Part shown: positions 1 through 8,778 of the stretch, piece after piece | Layout of the letters: each line of letters starts with the position of its first letter | Position numbering within the stretch: position 1 is the first letter of the stretch | NCBI GenBank assembly: GCA_025062105.1 | Contig: JANXAQ010000022.1 | Location: 1 to 43,313, forward strand | Direction of reading: 5' to 3' | Source of the DNA: Thermoguttaceae bacterium | GTDB taxonomy: Bacteria; Planctomycetota; Planctomycetia; Pirellulales; Thermoguttaceae | DNA length: 43,313 bases | Position numbers and translations under genes: made by a program | Notes under the pieces: model-generated | What the model was told of the DNA's origin: nothing | Database searches by the model: none | Seen by the model: the letters and a program-made list of their open reading frames with translations, nothing else

Positions 1-272
1 CGACACACCGCATCCAAAATCGCTCGGGTAGAAATCCGCTCATGAATATGCAGCGAGACTAAGTCCACCTCAAAACTGGTTCGCTCCGCCTTGCCCGCCC
101 AAACAAGCTGCGGATCCAAATGCGGGTCATAAGCGTACCGATTAGTCTGCCGCTTGGGCTGCTCATAGGTAGGAGCAATACCGGCAGGCGGATTGTTCTT
201 GCGACGCTCCTGCTGGTGCCGAAAGTCCTCCACCCCAGCTTGCTTTGGGTTCGATTGTTTTCTTCGAGCCAT
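1..272 (-). CDS. Site-specific DNA-methyltransferase, N-terminal part (runs off window)
   Basis: The minus-strand frame opens with ATG at 272 and stays open to the window edge, giving 90 residues of an incomplete protein. GGGAGA lies about 7 bases upstream of the ATG. The basic start (MARRKQSNPKQ) leads into NRYAYDPHLDPQLVWAGKAE and then SFEVDLVSLHIHERIS. The DPHLDPQLVWAGK block is characteristic of the N-terminus of adenine-specific, type III Mod-like DNA methyltransferases. The catalytic motifs would lie beyond the window edge, so activity cannot be judged here. No restriction partner is visible on this side, and the gene's 5' flank is a repeat-filled non-coding region. The family call rests on recognising this N-terminal block. 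Confidence 0.7.
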   Translation of the reverse strand, partial: MARRKQSNPKQAGVEDFRHQQERRKNNPPAGIAPTYEQPKRQTNRYAYDPHLDPQLVWAGKAERTSFEVDLVSLHIHERISTRAILDAVC

Positions 273-558
273 ATCTGCTTCTCCCAACGGGCCAGGGAAG
301 GTCTGATTCTAGCCCCACCTGCTAGGCTTCCGCCTCAGCCGACCGCAAAACAACTCGGCTAAAATCCCTCCCTTGGCATATAAAACAAATCGCAATCTCT
401 CCATGATTCTGATTTTCCAAGCTCCTGAGCTTTAAGGCTAGAGGGAGATAGCCGACCGCAAAACCCAAGAGGACTAAAAAACACCTATCCCGCTTACTCG
501 TAATATAAACACCCCCCTACCACGATCAAGCATGGGGAAAATTTTTCGGAAATTTTTT

Positions 559-667
559 GGCTCTGTTGAAAGGTTGTGCGCAGTCTGGCGAGGTTTTGCT
601 CATCCTGGTCGGTTTTGCTTCCGTTTTGTGGGTTAGGCCTCCGAGCGGAAAAGGTTTCCCCAAAGCC
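559..667 (+). mobile_element. Family D MITE-like element
   Basis: About 109 bp, starting GGCTCTGTTGAAAGGTTG and ending in the near inverse, TTTCCCCAAAGCC. The interior (GGTCGGTTTTGCTTCCG, then GGCCTCCGAGCGGAAA) recurs in the copies near 8962, 17531, 17691, 23486 and 29321. It holds no ORF. Confidence 0.7.
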
Positions 668-683
668 AAATTTTTCTAAAAAC

Positions 684-877
684 GGAACCTCTGCATAATT
701 CAAAGGCGATATTTTGATACCATTTTGGATGTCCTTCCTCTAACACAACTTATAGAGCCGGAGCATTGCTAGTACCCAATAGATAAATAGATAGAGGTGT
801 CCAGGTAGGATAACCGACCAGCAAAAAATCAAAGGTCCATAAAGTTCACGATATGTTCAGGATTTTGCAGAGGTTCC
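684..877. mobile_element. Family C MITE-like element
   Basis: About 194 bp between GGAACCTCTGCATAATTC and the inverse TTTTGCAGAGGTTCC. The interior (AGTACCCAATAGATA, AGGATAACCGACC) matches the other family C copies. No clear target duplication is visible at this copy. Confidence 0.75.
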
Positions 878-1434
878 CCCTCGTTTTCCCCAAACTGCCC
901 AGCACTGAGGCCGCTTAGCGAAAACCCATGAAAATACCAAAATCCTATTGGAAACACTAAAATCCTAAAACTCAGGCCCCCTCTCAAAGAGCACTTCCGG
1001 CAACCCGGGCAAACACCTCCAAGAGCCTCCCGGATGCCTGCTAGGGTGCCCGCCAGACAGCTCCTGCCAACACTGGCTTGGATCCAACACTGGCTTGGAT
1101 TTATAGAGTAAAATTGTAATGGCTTCTCTTGAACGCAGCAGGCTTTTCTGCAAAGTGCTTCCGCAAAGATCGTATCACTAGTAATTATCAAAGGCTACTT
1201 GGGAATTATCCGGGAGGGATTCCTCCAGTAGGGCAATCTTCCTGCTAAGAAACCGGCCAGAAGCACCTATCGGAAAACACAATATCTTGTGGATAGAAAA
1301 CATGTTACACGACTAATTGTGCTTTCCGATTGAAAGTGCCCCGAAACTAAAGTTCGGCATCCGAGACACCAGAAAATACTTCGGGTAATTCGAGAAACTG
1401 CGGCTGCCTAACGGCGCCAACAGCCAGATATTGC
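878..1434. other. Non-coding stretch with a 17-bp tandem duplication
   Basis: No convincing gene was found. The only structure seen is a perfect direct tandem repeat of 17 bp (CCAACACTGGCTTGGAT) at 1067-1083 and 1084-1100. The short reading frames here lack ribosome binding sites and recognisable domains. Confidence 0.6.
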
Positions 1435-1439
1435 CTTAA

Positions 1440-1589
1440 CTGGACTTTTGCCTTTTTTTTAGCCTTTTGTCGAAAGAAGAAAGCCCTAACTGCTTGGAAT
1501 GACTAGAGTTAGGCAATTGGATCAACAAAAGGAAGGGGCGCCGTAACTCCTGAGCAGAAAAGAAGTTAGGAAATTTGGCAAAAGTCTAG
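1440..1589. mobile_element. Family A MITE-like element (degenerate ends)
   Basis: Starts CTGGACTTTTGCC and ends GGCAAAAGTCTAG. The inner CTAACT/AGTTAG arms of the family are present. The flanks are CTTAA and CTAGG, which do not match, so the duplication has decayed. It is followed at once by a family B copy. Confidence 0.75.
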
Positions 1590-1594
1590 CTAGG

Positions 1595-1751
1595 GGGCTG
1601 TCCTAAAATGGGGATTGGGCTGGCTTCCCATGGGTTTTGGCCGACCGGCTCCTATCCGCCAGACTCCTTAAAAACAGGCATTTTGGGGATTCTGGGACAT
1701 TAAGGAAGGAAAACTCCTTTCATCATAAGAAAATGCTTTTTCGAACAGCCT
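1595..1751. mobile_element. Family B MITE-like element
   Basis: Runs from GGGCTGTCCTAAAATGGG to TTTTTCGAACAGCCT, about 157 bp. The interior has the family words TTTTGGCCGACCGGCTCC, CTCCTTAAAAACAGG and CTCCTTTCATCAT. It lies exactly between two family A copies, with CTAGG on the left and CTTAG on the right. Confidence 0.8.
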
Positions 1752-1756
1752 CTTAG

Positions 1757-1897
1757 CTCGAGTTTTGCCAATTTTGGGCTTCTGCCGAAATGGGAAAGTT
1801 CCAACTGCCTGGAATTATTGGAAATTGTGTGAACAAAAGGAGGGTTTGTTGTAACCCCTGGAGACAAAATAAGTTAAGGAAAATGGCAAAAGTCGAG
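1757..1897. mobile_element. Family A MITE-like element
   Basis: Ends are CTCGAGTTTTGCCA and TGGCAAAAGTCGAG, about 141 bp. The left flank is CTTAG, shared with the border of the preceding B element, and the right flank is TTAAG. Confidence 0.85.
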
Positions 1898-1902
1898 TTA
1901 AG

Positions 1903-2401
1903 GAGGCAGGCCGGCAAATTCCTCCCCATTTGTAGGGGGAGCATGTACCGGCAATAGGCAGGCCAGCTGCAGGAACCTTTGTAACCAAGCTAGAAGGCAG
2001 AAGCCAAATGGCCAAGAGATGGATGACGGAAGGTGGAGAGTCGCAGGGGGAGAAGACATAAGGGAAAAGGCTGAAAAGGGAAAGCTGAACTGCGGATGCA
2101 GAAAGTGGATGGCAAAAAGCGGAAGGCAGAAGGCGGATAACCGAACACGGATAACTGGAAGAAGCTGGCTGAAAATGATGGCTGAGGATAGTTGGCCGAA
2201 GATACCGGGCCGAAGATACCGGCCGAAAACCGTCCCTGCCGCTGAACTGTCCGTCTGCTTTCTGCCTCTTTCAGCCACTGACTCTGGAGGTATGCCCCTC
2301 AACTCACCCGCCCACCAAAAGAGAAAACAGAGAAAAAGCTCTGTTTACCCACTGCCCTGAACACCTAAGAACCTGCTAGTGGCACAGGCCCCGAGGTGAG
2401 C
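1903..2401. other. Non-coding, purine-rich on the plus strand
   Basis: Between about 2020 and 2230 the plus strand is strongly purine-rich with loosely repeated GGCGGA/GCAGAA words. It includes a short tandem GAAGATACCGGGCC/GAAGATACCGGCC near 2200. The open frames across it translate to biased sequence with no domain. No gene is called. Confidence 0.5.
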
Positions 2402-3124
2402 ATGGCAGCAATAGCAGCAGGACCATTGCAGCGAATTGCTCAAATTGTAGGGGAGCTATTAGATGGCTTCACAGAGATCGAAGTGTGCTTAGAGAATTTC
2501 TTGGCGGATTGGCAGAAACAGTTCGAGGAGTTTAGCTCCCCTCAAAACGGGGGCCAGTGGAACACCTCTGCCGCCGCTGCGGGGGAAACCATTGGCCCAC
2601 CTAAACCCCCGGCATCCACCAGCCCAGCCAGCAACACACCCCAATCGCTCCCCCTGCAATGCCTTGTCCGGCCCGGCTCCGCAGCCGGTGGGATCGAAAG
2701 CGAAAGTCTTCAGGGATTGGCCGAGTGCCTTCGGCGGGACGATTCCCTGCAAGGCTCAGCAAGTAACCTGTTGGTCATGTATCTGATCCGACAGCTCGAG
2801 CGGCTTGAGCAGCAACGAGAGGAACTTCAAACCCACTGCAGCCAACTAGAAGTTCGCTTGGCAGAAAAAAATCAGCAAATAGCCCAATTAACCCATCAGC
2901 TGGAACAAAACCATCGCCAATTGCTCCAATACCAGCAACATTGCATCGAACAGGTGCAACTTTTTAAACCTTTATGGGATTCGCTGCTTAGCGCGATTAC
3001 GGACCTGCCTTGTGATGCTCAAAGGATTCCGGCAACGGAGCAACCGATGGAATCCCCGCCTAGCCACAGCCAACAGATTCTCCCATTAGCTTCGCTGCGC
3101 GATAGAAAGGCCTCGATTGGCTAA
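2402..3124 (+). CDS. Hypothetical coiled-coil protein
   Basis: This 240-residue protein has no recognised family. The start chosen is ATG 2402, with GAGGTGA just upstream at short spacing; an in-frame GTG at 2396 would add two residues but lies inside that motif. Residues 1-40 look helical (VGELLDGFTEIEVCLENFLA). Residues 50-100 are Pro/Ser/Ala-rich and probably disordered. Residues 125-190 form a long Gln/Glu/Leu coiled coil (RQLERLEQQREELQTHCSQL and onward). There is no signal peptide or membrane segment. It stands alone, with repeat-filled non-coding DNA on both sides. A structural or scaffold role is possible, but nothing in the sequence names a function. Confidence 0.65.
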   Translation: MAAIAAGPLQRIAQIVGELLDGFTEIEVCLENFLADWQKQFEEFSSPQNGGQWNTSAAAAGETIGPPKPPASTSPASNTPQSLPLQCLVRPGSAAGGIESESLQGLAECLRRDDSLQGSASNLLVMYLIRQLERLEQQREELQTHCSQLEVRLAEKNQQIAQLTHQLEQNHRQLLQYQQHCIEQVQLFKPLWDSLLSAITDLPCDAQRIPATEQPMESPPSHSQQILPLASLRDRKASIG

Positions 3125-3125
3125 T

Positions 3126-3473
3126 CGTACCGGCTCCAAGGAGCTGACCTCTAAAGGGAGCAAATGGAACGGCAAGACCGGCTTCAATTCGCCCCCATGG
3201 GAAAGCCGCCTCTGGGGTGGGCCGCCGCGGCTTGCTCTGCCCGGAGCAAGAAAATAGCCGCCGGTCCAATGGTGAAAAAACAGGACCTTGACGCCCGAGT
3301 CCTCGGCTTCCTATATTAAAGGATGCTCTCCCAGTTCAGCATGAAAGGCGTTCCGGCCCAAAAGAAGGGAGGCGACGAGGGTTGTATTTTCCCCGCCGCA
3401 CCGCGCCAGCTTTTCATCTGCCCATCCATAGGATGAAAACCGTTTCCCGAAATAGGGGGATTTTTGGGGTTGT
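3126..3473. other. Non-coding stretch
   Basis: This lies between the coiled-coil gene and a family A copy. No domain-bearing frame, RNA or terminator was recognised. Confidence 0.5.
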
Positions 3474-3478
3474 TTAAA

Positions 3479-3625
3479 CTCGACTTTTGCCATTTTTGCG
3501 TTTGCGGGGAAAAGTAATGTTCTAACTCTTGGCAACTTCGGCACGTAGGAAATGATGGGAATAAAGAGAAATTTCGCCCGAACTACTGGAAACAAAAGCA
3601 GATAGGCAAAATGGCAAAAGTCGAG
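3479..3625. mobile_element. Family A MITE-like element
   Basis: Ends CTCGACTTTTGCCATTTTTG and AAAATGGCAAAAGTCGAG, about 147 bp. Flanks are TTAAA (3474-3478) and CTAAA (3626-3630), a 5-bp duplication with one change. Confidence 0.85.
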
Positions 3626-3630
3626 CTAAA

Positions 3631-4293
3631 ATCCTTTCGCCTCAGCCTCCAGAAGTCGTTTGGCCGCCTAGCTGGAATAGTCCGGCCTGGCCGCAGGCCG
3701 GGTCTATGGGATCCTCATCAAGGCAAGCAGACGGATCCGATCGGCCACCTGCAGTGGCAATAGACAGCAGAGAAGAAAGAAGATTGGTTTTCGGGACACT
3801 TCCGCCCAAAGAAGGACCTATCTGTGCATTCGCGTGAATAGGCCCTGGGCTGATCTGTGGAAAATAGAGGGCCAGATACTCTAATTGTTCCCCCAATGCT
3901 TCCTTTGAGAGGAAAAAACAGAGGAATTGTTTCGTACAGATGCTGTGCGTTGCCCACAAACCAAGCCTTGGAGTCTGCGGAGTTGCTTGGCGAAACCAAA
4001 GCTTCTCAGTAGCGGATAGAAGGCTTCCAAGAGGCTAGATGGGGCCGAATCTTTATTGATTTGCCGGAAGTGATGCCAGTTTTAGCATCCTTTTGCCGAT
4101 GGAAGTAACTGGCTGGTTTTCGAGGTAACCAGGACCTTATTGTTCCCGAGCAAGCGGTAATACATAGCGACCCACTGAAAACTCATTTTGACCGAATCGT
4201 CTTTCAAATGAGGCTGCTTGCGCTGGGATGACAGGCAGCTTCCCAGGGCGGAGGAGGAAGCTGAATTTTTACGTTGCCGGGAGCCGACCGCAG
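3631..4293. other. Non-coding stretch upstream of the Sua5-phosphatase gene
   Basis: No gene was recognised. Minus-strand frames near 3642-3999 and 4082-4303 lack ribosome binding sites and family features. The promoter of the 4294 gene should lie at the right end, but no confident -35/-10 pair was identified. Confidence 0.45.
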
Positions 4294-5418
4294 ATGCCAG
4301 CACGAGTCATTGATGTTCGCCAGGTTGAAGATCTTCGGGATGTGGTGCACCAGGCGGTGGAGGTGTTGACGGGGGGCCAATTGGTGGCTTTCCCTACCGA
4401 GACCGTTTATGTGGTAGCTGCGCGAGCCTTAGAGCCCAGGGCAGTTCGTCGGCTTTTGGAGCTGAAAGGCAGGCCAGAAGAGCATCCGTTGACGCTTGCT
4501 TTATATAGTGCGGCCCAGGCCCGCGATTATGTGCCGGATATGAGTCGGTTGGCCCAACGGTTGGCCCGACGATGTTGGCCTGGGCCGGTTACTTTGGTCC
4601 TGCCGGATTCCCATCCGGAGGGGTTAAGTCGCCGGTTGCCTCCGGAGGTGCAAAAAGCGGTTTCCGCGCAGGGGAGATTAGGACTTCGGGTACCTGGACA
4701 CCCGTTGATCATGGAGGTGTTGCGGATGATGGCAGGCCCGTTGGTCCTTAGCAGTGCGAAGCGGACCGGCCAACCGCATGCCCGCACCGCACAGGAAGTC
4801 ATCAAGCAGTTTGGGGAGGAGGTGGCATTGATTTTAGACGACGGCCCTACTCGATTCGGACAACCGTCCGCCGTGGTGCAGGTGGAAGGTTGCCAATATC
4901 GGATCCTTCGGCCTGGTGTAGTGCCCGCAGAGGCGATAAAGCGGTTGGCCAGCCTCCTGATTCTATTTGTTTGTACAGGTAACACCTGTCGAAGCCCCAT
5001 GGCCGAAGCCTTGGCCCGGAAGATGCTCGCCGATCGCCTTGGCTGCCCAATAGACCAACTGGAGGAGGCCGGTGTCATGGTCAGCTCCGCCGGGATTGCG
5101 GCTGTGCTGGGTGCCCAAGCTAGCCCCGAAGCTATCGAGGTCATGCAGTCCTATGGCATTGAGCTAAAAGACCATGAAACCCAACCGGTCAACGAGACCT
5201 TAATCCGCCATGCGGATTATATATTCACGATGACCCATAGTCATCGGCAGGCGATCGTGGACCAATGGCCCGAAGCGGCCGAACGTACCCTGCTGCTATC
5301 GCCCGAGGGGATCGACATTGCCGATCCGATTGGCGGCTCCGTAGAGCGCTATCGACGCTGCGCCCAGCAAATCCACCGGGCCCTTGCGGTTCGGCTCCAG
5401 GAGGTGGAATTGCCATGA
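4294..5418 (+). CDS. Sua5/YciO/YrdC domain fused to low-molecular-weight protein-tyrosine phosphatase
   Basis: The protein has 374 residues. The ATG at 4294 (MPARVIDVRQ) follows a GGGAG. The frame also opens at ATG 4228, but its 22 extra residues look non-coding. Residues about 20-210 are a YrdC/Sua5 domain (VAFPTETVY, LKGRPEEHPL, LSSAK, STGRFGQPSAVV-like dimer region), the family that makes threonylcarbamoyl-AMP for tRNA t6A. Residues about 222-370 are a low-molecular-weight phosphatase with P-loop CTGNTCRS (Cys227, Arg233) and the late DPIGG carrying the likely acid Asp344. Both active sites look intact. The stop overlaps the rpiB start (ATGA at 5415), so the two are one operon. The usual Sua5 C-terminal domain is replaced by the phosphatase. 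The phosphatase's substrate is unknown. Confidence 0.88.
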   Translation: MPARVIDVRQVEDLRDVVHQAVEVLTGGQLVAFPTETVYVVAARALEPRAVRRLLELKGRPEEHPLTLALYSAAQARDYVPDMSRLAQRLARRCWPGPVTLVLPDSHPEGLSRRLPPEVQKAVSAQGRLGLRVPGHPLIMEVLRMMAGPLVLSSAKRTGQPHARTAQEVIKQFGEEVALILDDGPTRFGQPSAVVQVEGCQYRILRPGVVPAEAIKRLASLLILFVCTGNTCRSPMAEALARKMLADRLGCPIDQLEEAGVMVSSAGIAAVLGAQASPEAIEVMQSYGIELKDHETQPVNETLIRHADYIFTMTHSHRQAIVDQWPEAAERTLLLSPEGIDIADPIGGSVERYRRCAQQIHRALAVRLQEVELP

Positions 5419-5897
5419 AAATAGCGGTCGGCAGTGATCATCGGGGCTTTGAAATCCGCGGCAAAATCATCCAGCTGCTTCAGCGCCTGGGCCATGAGGT
5501 GGAAGATCACGGCTGTTTTAGCCCCGCACCGTGCGATTATCCCGATATTGCCGCTCGGGTTGCTTCGCGCATCAGCCGAGGTGAGGTGGATCGTGGCATC
5601 CTGATCTGCGGAACAGGAATAGGAATGTGTATCGCTGCAAATAAATTTCCTGGTGTACGTGCTGCCCCCTGTCATGATGATTTCACCGCCGAAATGAGCC
5701 GTCGGCATAACGACAGTAATATTCTCTGCCTGTCCGCCGACCTGCTGGGCGAACGGCTGATCGACCGGATGATCGAAATCTGGCTGAACACGCCCTTTGA
5801 CGGAGGCCGACACGCCCGCCGAATCCAGAAAATCCTCCAACTCGAACAAAACCAGATCCATCGGCCTTGCCCGGAACAACCAAAACCAAGCGAATAA
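5415..5897 (+). CDS. rpiB: Ribose-5-phosphate isomerase B
   Basis: The protein has 160 residues and interconverts ribose-5-phosphate and ribulose-5-phosphate in the non-oxidative pentose phosphate pathway. The RpiB/LacAB signature is clear: MKIAVGSDHRGFEIR at the start, the catalytic-cysteine loop ICGTGIGM (Cys65, Thr67), and RHNDSNIL around His98. A GGAGGT ends about 10 bases before the ATG, inside the upstream gene. The ATG overlaps that gene's stop, which suggests translational coupling. Length matches the family, with a short polar tail. LacA/LacB-type galactose-6-phosphate isomerases share the fold, but a single stand-alone copy favours RpiB. Confidence 0.93.
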   Translation: MKIAVGSDHRGFEIRGKIIQLLQRLGHEVEDHGCFSPAPCDYPDIAARVASRISRGEVDRGILICGTGIGMCIAANKFPGVRAAPCHDDFTAEMSRRHNDSNILCLSADLLGERLIDRMIEIWLNTPFDGGRHARRIQKILQLEQNQIHRPCPEQPKPSE

Positions 5898-6009
5898 GCC
5901 ATGAACAGCCAGCCGCCTGTCCCTTTACCTACCGCCCTCTAGGCTTTGAAAACCCCTGCATCAGGCAATGGGGATATTTTTATACCATTCAAGCTACCTC
6001 CTCTCTAAG

Positions 6010-6157
6010 CTCGACTTTTGCCATTTTTAGCTTCTTCCTGGAGGAGAAAAGTTTTAACTTCTTGTAACTATTGGACTTAGGAAATTGGGTGGACAAAAGG
6101 AGCTTTCGCCGTAACTCCTGGAAGCAAAAGCAGTTAGAAACAATGGCAAAAGTCGAG
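6010..6157. mobile_element. Family A MITE-like element with 5-bp target duplication CTAAG
   Basis: Ends CTCGACTTTTGCCA and TGGCAAAAGTCGAG. Flanks are CTAAG at 6005-6009 and CTAAG at 6158-6162, a perfect direct repeat. First member of a four-element chain. Confidence 0.9.
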
Positions 6158-6162
6158 CTAAG

Positions 6163-6316
6163 AGGTTGTCTGAAAAAGGAGGTAACCGACCTCCCCTTTC
6201 CAACGGCCGGTGAAGGCTCTGGGGAGCCAATGGACTCCAATCCTGGGTTGTAGTTCCTCCTAGTAGTGGAAACAACTTGACAGCTAAGTGAGCCAATCTC
6301 TCTTTTCAGACAGTCT
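6163..6316. mobile_element. Family B-like element with unrelated interior (B')
   Basis: Ends AGGTTGTCTGAAAA and TTTTCAGACAGTCT match family B ends with conservative changes, and the length (154 bp) fits. The interior lacks the family B words and reads as different sequence. Flanked by perfect CTAAG on both sides (6158-6162 and 6317-6321). Confidence 0.8.
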
Positions 6317-6321
6317 CTAAG

Positions 6322-6456
6322 CTCGACTGTTGCCATTTGGGCCGCTTGTTGAAAGAAAAAAACCTAACTTTCTGGATTGCTGGAGTTAGGACGTTCTGTG
6401 GACGAAAGGAAAGTCGCCCTAACTCCTGAACTAAAAAGAAGTTAGGAAAGGTCAAC
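6322..6456. mobile_element. Family A element with a small deletion in its right end
   Basis: Starts CTCGACTGTTGCCA. The right end reads AGGAAAGGTCAAC and lacks the GGCAAAA expected there, giving 135 bp instead of 148. Left flank CTAAG, right flank CTAAC. Confidence 0.8.
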
Positions 6457-6461
6457 CTAAC

Positions 6462-6615
6462 AGGCTGCCTGACATCGGCATTTGACCGGTTTCCCATAGC
6501 TTTTGGCCGACCGACCCTACCCTCCAGCCTCCTTAAAAACAGAGATTTTGAAGATCCTGGGAAATTGAGAAATGAAACCTCCTTTCATCATAGAAAATAC
6601 TTTTTAGCACAACCT
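6462..6615. mobile_element. Family B element with 5-bp target duplication CTAAC
   Basis: Begins AGGCTGCCTGACATCGG and ends TTTTTAGCACAACCT. Flanks are CTAAC at 6457-6461 and CTAAC at 6616-6620. The interior TTTTGGCCGACCG and CTCCTTTCATCAT words are present. Confidence 0.85.
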
Positions 6616-6696
6616 CTAACCCACTTTATGAGGTTCCCAGGATGACTAGCAGGCAACAGCCAATCGGTGTTCGGCCAGCAGAAATACATTACTAGA

Positions 6697-6882
6697 AGAA
6701 GCTCTGCATAATTCATACAGGATATTTTTATACCATTTGGTGATCCTCTGCCTTACAACATATCGGGATGCTCGCATTTGGTAGCACCCAAGGATAGTAG
6801 ACGTGCAAAGTAGGCCAACCCCACGGCGAGAAAATCAAAACTCCACAAAGTTCTCTACCTATTCCGGATTTTCCAAAGTTCC
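6697..6882. mobile_element. Family C MITE-like element (degenerate)
   Basis: Runs from GAAGCTCTGCATAATTC to TTTTCCAAAGTTCC. The interior shares TAGCACCCAAGGATAGTAG and the order of blocks with the 684 copy. Confidence 0.65.
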
Positions 6883-6976
6883 CCCGATTTTGTTACAACC
6901 TCTTGAGGAACAATGATAAAGCAAGACTTTCTGGCAGCTCGAACTACCGAGGGGCGGGGACCGACAAGGAAGGACG

Positions 6977-8449
6977 CTATTGGAAGATCATACCGGCATA
7001 GCCGACCACGCGTCGGCTGTCTCGGCCCAGTTCGGCCTCGGCACTGGTAGCATAGGCTACAAGCTGGGCCGATTGCAATAGCCCGAGCCGACGCAGCGTC
7101 TCCAGCACCAACACGGCCGGTCGCATCCCGCACATGGCGATGTGGTTTTCTACACAGGTCCGATACAAACGTTCTGTATCCTTGGCTTCCAAAGCATCCA
7201 GAGCAAGGCGATCCAAGCGCCGTGTCTGAGCATCGCCAGCCAGTTCTTCATGGTGCATGTCACTGGAGATGATCAGCAGCGGGAGTTCCGGCAGGCTTTG
7301 GAGGAAGCGGGCCAACTGGTCAGCAAACTGCCGAAGCTCCGCCCATTTGCCGCCCAAAATCGCTACCCCAACCACCCGCATCTGGGGAGCTAGACGGGCT
7401 AAGAAGGGTAACAGCACTTCAATGGCATGTTCATACTGATGGCTGGTAGGATCCAGTTGCCAACCGTCGATAGCCTCGGCCAACTGGCCTGCCAGTTGCC
7501 GATCCGAAGCCACCCCTCCGCCGGGCAAAATCCAGATGTCATGTGGGGCCACGGCCCAACGAGCCAAACCTGGGGTATGGGCCGGACAAAACACAATGGC
7601 CCGCTCCGGAAAATCCACCTGCCGCAGGACCGTTCCAGCCACTCGGCCACTAAACATCCAACCGGCATGGGGCACCAAAATCGCTGAACACCGTTTCGGC
7701 TCGGCAGGCGGCCCAGCCAATAAGACGTCCAATTCCCGCTGGATTTCCGCCGGACTGGCCGGATAAAATCGCCCCGCCTGCACCGGATGGCGAACCGAAA
7801 GCGGAAACGGCCCAGAAATCGCATATCCCTCAAACCGAAGCACCGTGGTCTGAGGCTCCTTCCAGGCATCCGGCGGCAGATGGGCTTTCAGACAGGTTTG
7901 TTCCAGAAATTGCTGGGCGTCCAGATGGTGTTCCACGGCTACACTTGGCAAAAGCAATCCCCGGGCTTCGCCCCGGATGACTTGCAGGCCATGCCGACCG
8001 ATCTCAAAACCTCGGCACCGCTCCTCCCCTTGACCAGCTACAGGTTCCAAATTCCATAGTAACCAAACATCCATGTGCAAGCGATCGAGCTCCTCCGGTT
8101 CGATCGGTGGGAATCGGGGATCATCTTTGGCGGCCCGATGGGCTGCCTGTTGAACCGCTTCGGCCAGCAGACAATCCCCACCCAAATACCCGCAGCAAGA
8201 GCGCAATTGTTTGGCACGTTTCAGGCTGACAAAGGAACCAAAGACCGGTTTGCCGGCAATTTCGGGCAGCCGATCGGCCAACGGCGGCATCGGCCAACCA
8301 CAAACCGAAGCCGCCACCTGCCAGGCGGCCGCCTCAAACAACGCCTGCTTTTCGGCTTCCGATAACTCCGGACGTTCCGGTACGATCGGCTGCCAGCCGG
8401 TCGGTTCCTCTGACCCTCTACCCAACCTATCTTCCCTCGAAGCCCCCAT
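6977..8449 (-). CDS. AMMECR1-MEMO fusion, AmmeMemoRadiSam system proteins A and B
   Basis: The protein has 490 residues, starting at ATG 8449 with TAGGAGG 7 bases upstream. Residues about 28-210 are an AMMECR1 domain (FGSFVSLKRAKQLRSCCGYL; later RFPPIEPEELDRLHMDVWLL). Residues about 220-490 are a MEMO domain (VRHPVQAGRFYPASPAEI, LVPHAGWMFSGRVAG, HQYEHAIEVLLPFL, IISSDMHHE). MEMO is related to class III extradiol dioxygenases; its conserved His residues are present. The two domains occur as one polypeptide or as neighbours with a radical SAM enzyme in the AmmeMemoRadiSam set, whose biochemical product is not established. That partner lies upstream on the same strand at 9235-10344, but 785 bp of mostly repeat DNA now separates them. 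Confidence 0.9.
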   Translation of the reverse strand: MGASREDRLGRGSEEPTGWQPIVPERPELSEAEKQALFEAAAWQVAASVCGWPMPPLADRLPEIAGKPVFGSFVSLKRAKQLRSCCGYLGGDCLLAEAVQQAAHRAAKDDPRFPPIEPEELDRLHMDVWLLWNLEPVAGQGEERCRGFEIGRHGLQVIRGEARGLLLPSVAVEHHLDAQQFLEQTCLKAHLPPDAWKEPQTTVLRFEGYAISGPFPLSVRHPVQAGRFYPASPAEIQRELDVLLAGPPAEPKRCSAILVPHAGWMFSGRVAGTVLRQVDFPERAIVFCPAHTPGLARWAVAPHDIWILPGGGVASDRQLAGQLAEAIDGWQLDPTSHQYEHAIEVLLPFLARLAPQMRVVGVAILGGKWAELRQFADQLARFLQSLPELPLLIISSDMHHEELAGDAQTRRLDRLALDALEAKDTERLYRTCVENHIAMCGMRPAVLVLETLRRLGLLQSAQLVAYATSAEAELGRDSRRVVGYAGMIFQ

Positions 8450-8567
8450 GATCTAGCCTCCTAAGACTTCTGGCAATATTTCTCCCGAAAAGAGGCAGCC
8501 GTCTCTTGTCCTGCACACAAAAGCAACGTTCTTACTCCTGCCGACAATTCCTACAGAGTTGGCTAAG

Positions 8568-8713
8568 GTTGACTGCTGTCCTCGTCCCGAATGGCTTTTG
8601 AATCCAGGAATTCCAACGAACCCTTTTTCAGATCACTCCATTTGTTCCCCAATAACGCCAGGCCTGGCGAACTTTCTCCCCTCGGCAAGAGAGCAACAAT
8701 GGCACAAGTCCAG
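8568..8713. mobile_element. Family A element, strongly degenerate
   Basis: Left end GTTGACTGCTGTCC after CTAAG; right end ATGGCACAAGTCCAG before TTAGT. The interior keeps AATCCAGGAATTCCAACGAA, matching the family's TTCCAGGAGTTACAACGAA block. Confidence 0.55.
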
Positions 8714-8778
8714 TTAGTAGCTTCTACCCAAAACGTCTGCCCTTTTGAAAGAGGAAAGCGGCCTGAGCGTTTTCTGAG

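Noticed and set aside
2019-2360. 113-residue plus-strand reading frame
   Set aside because: Lies in a purine-rich, repetitive stretch. The translation is Arg/Lys/Gly-biased with no domain and no ribosome binding site.
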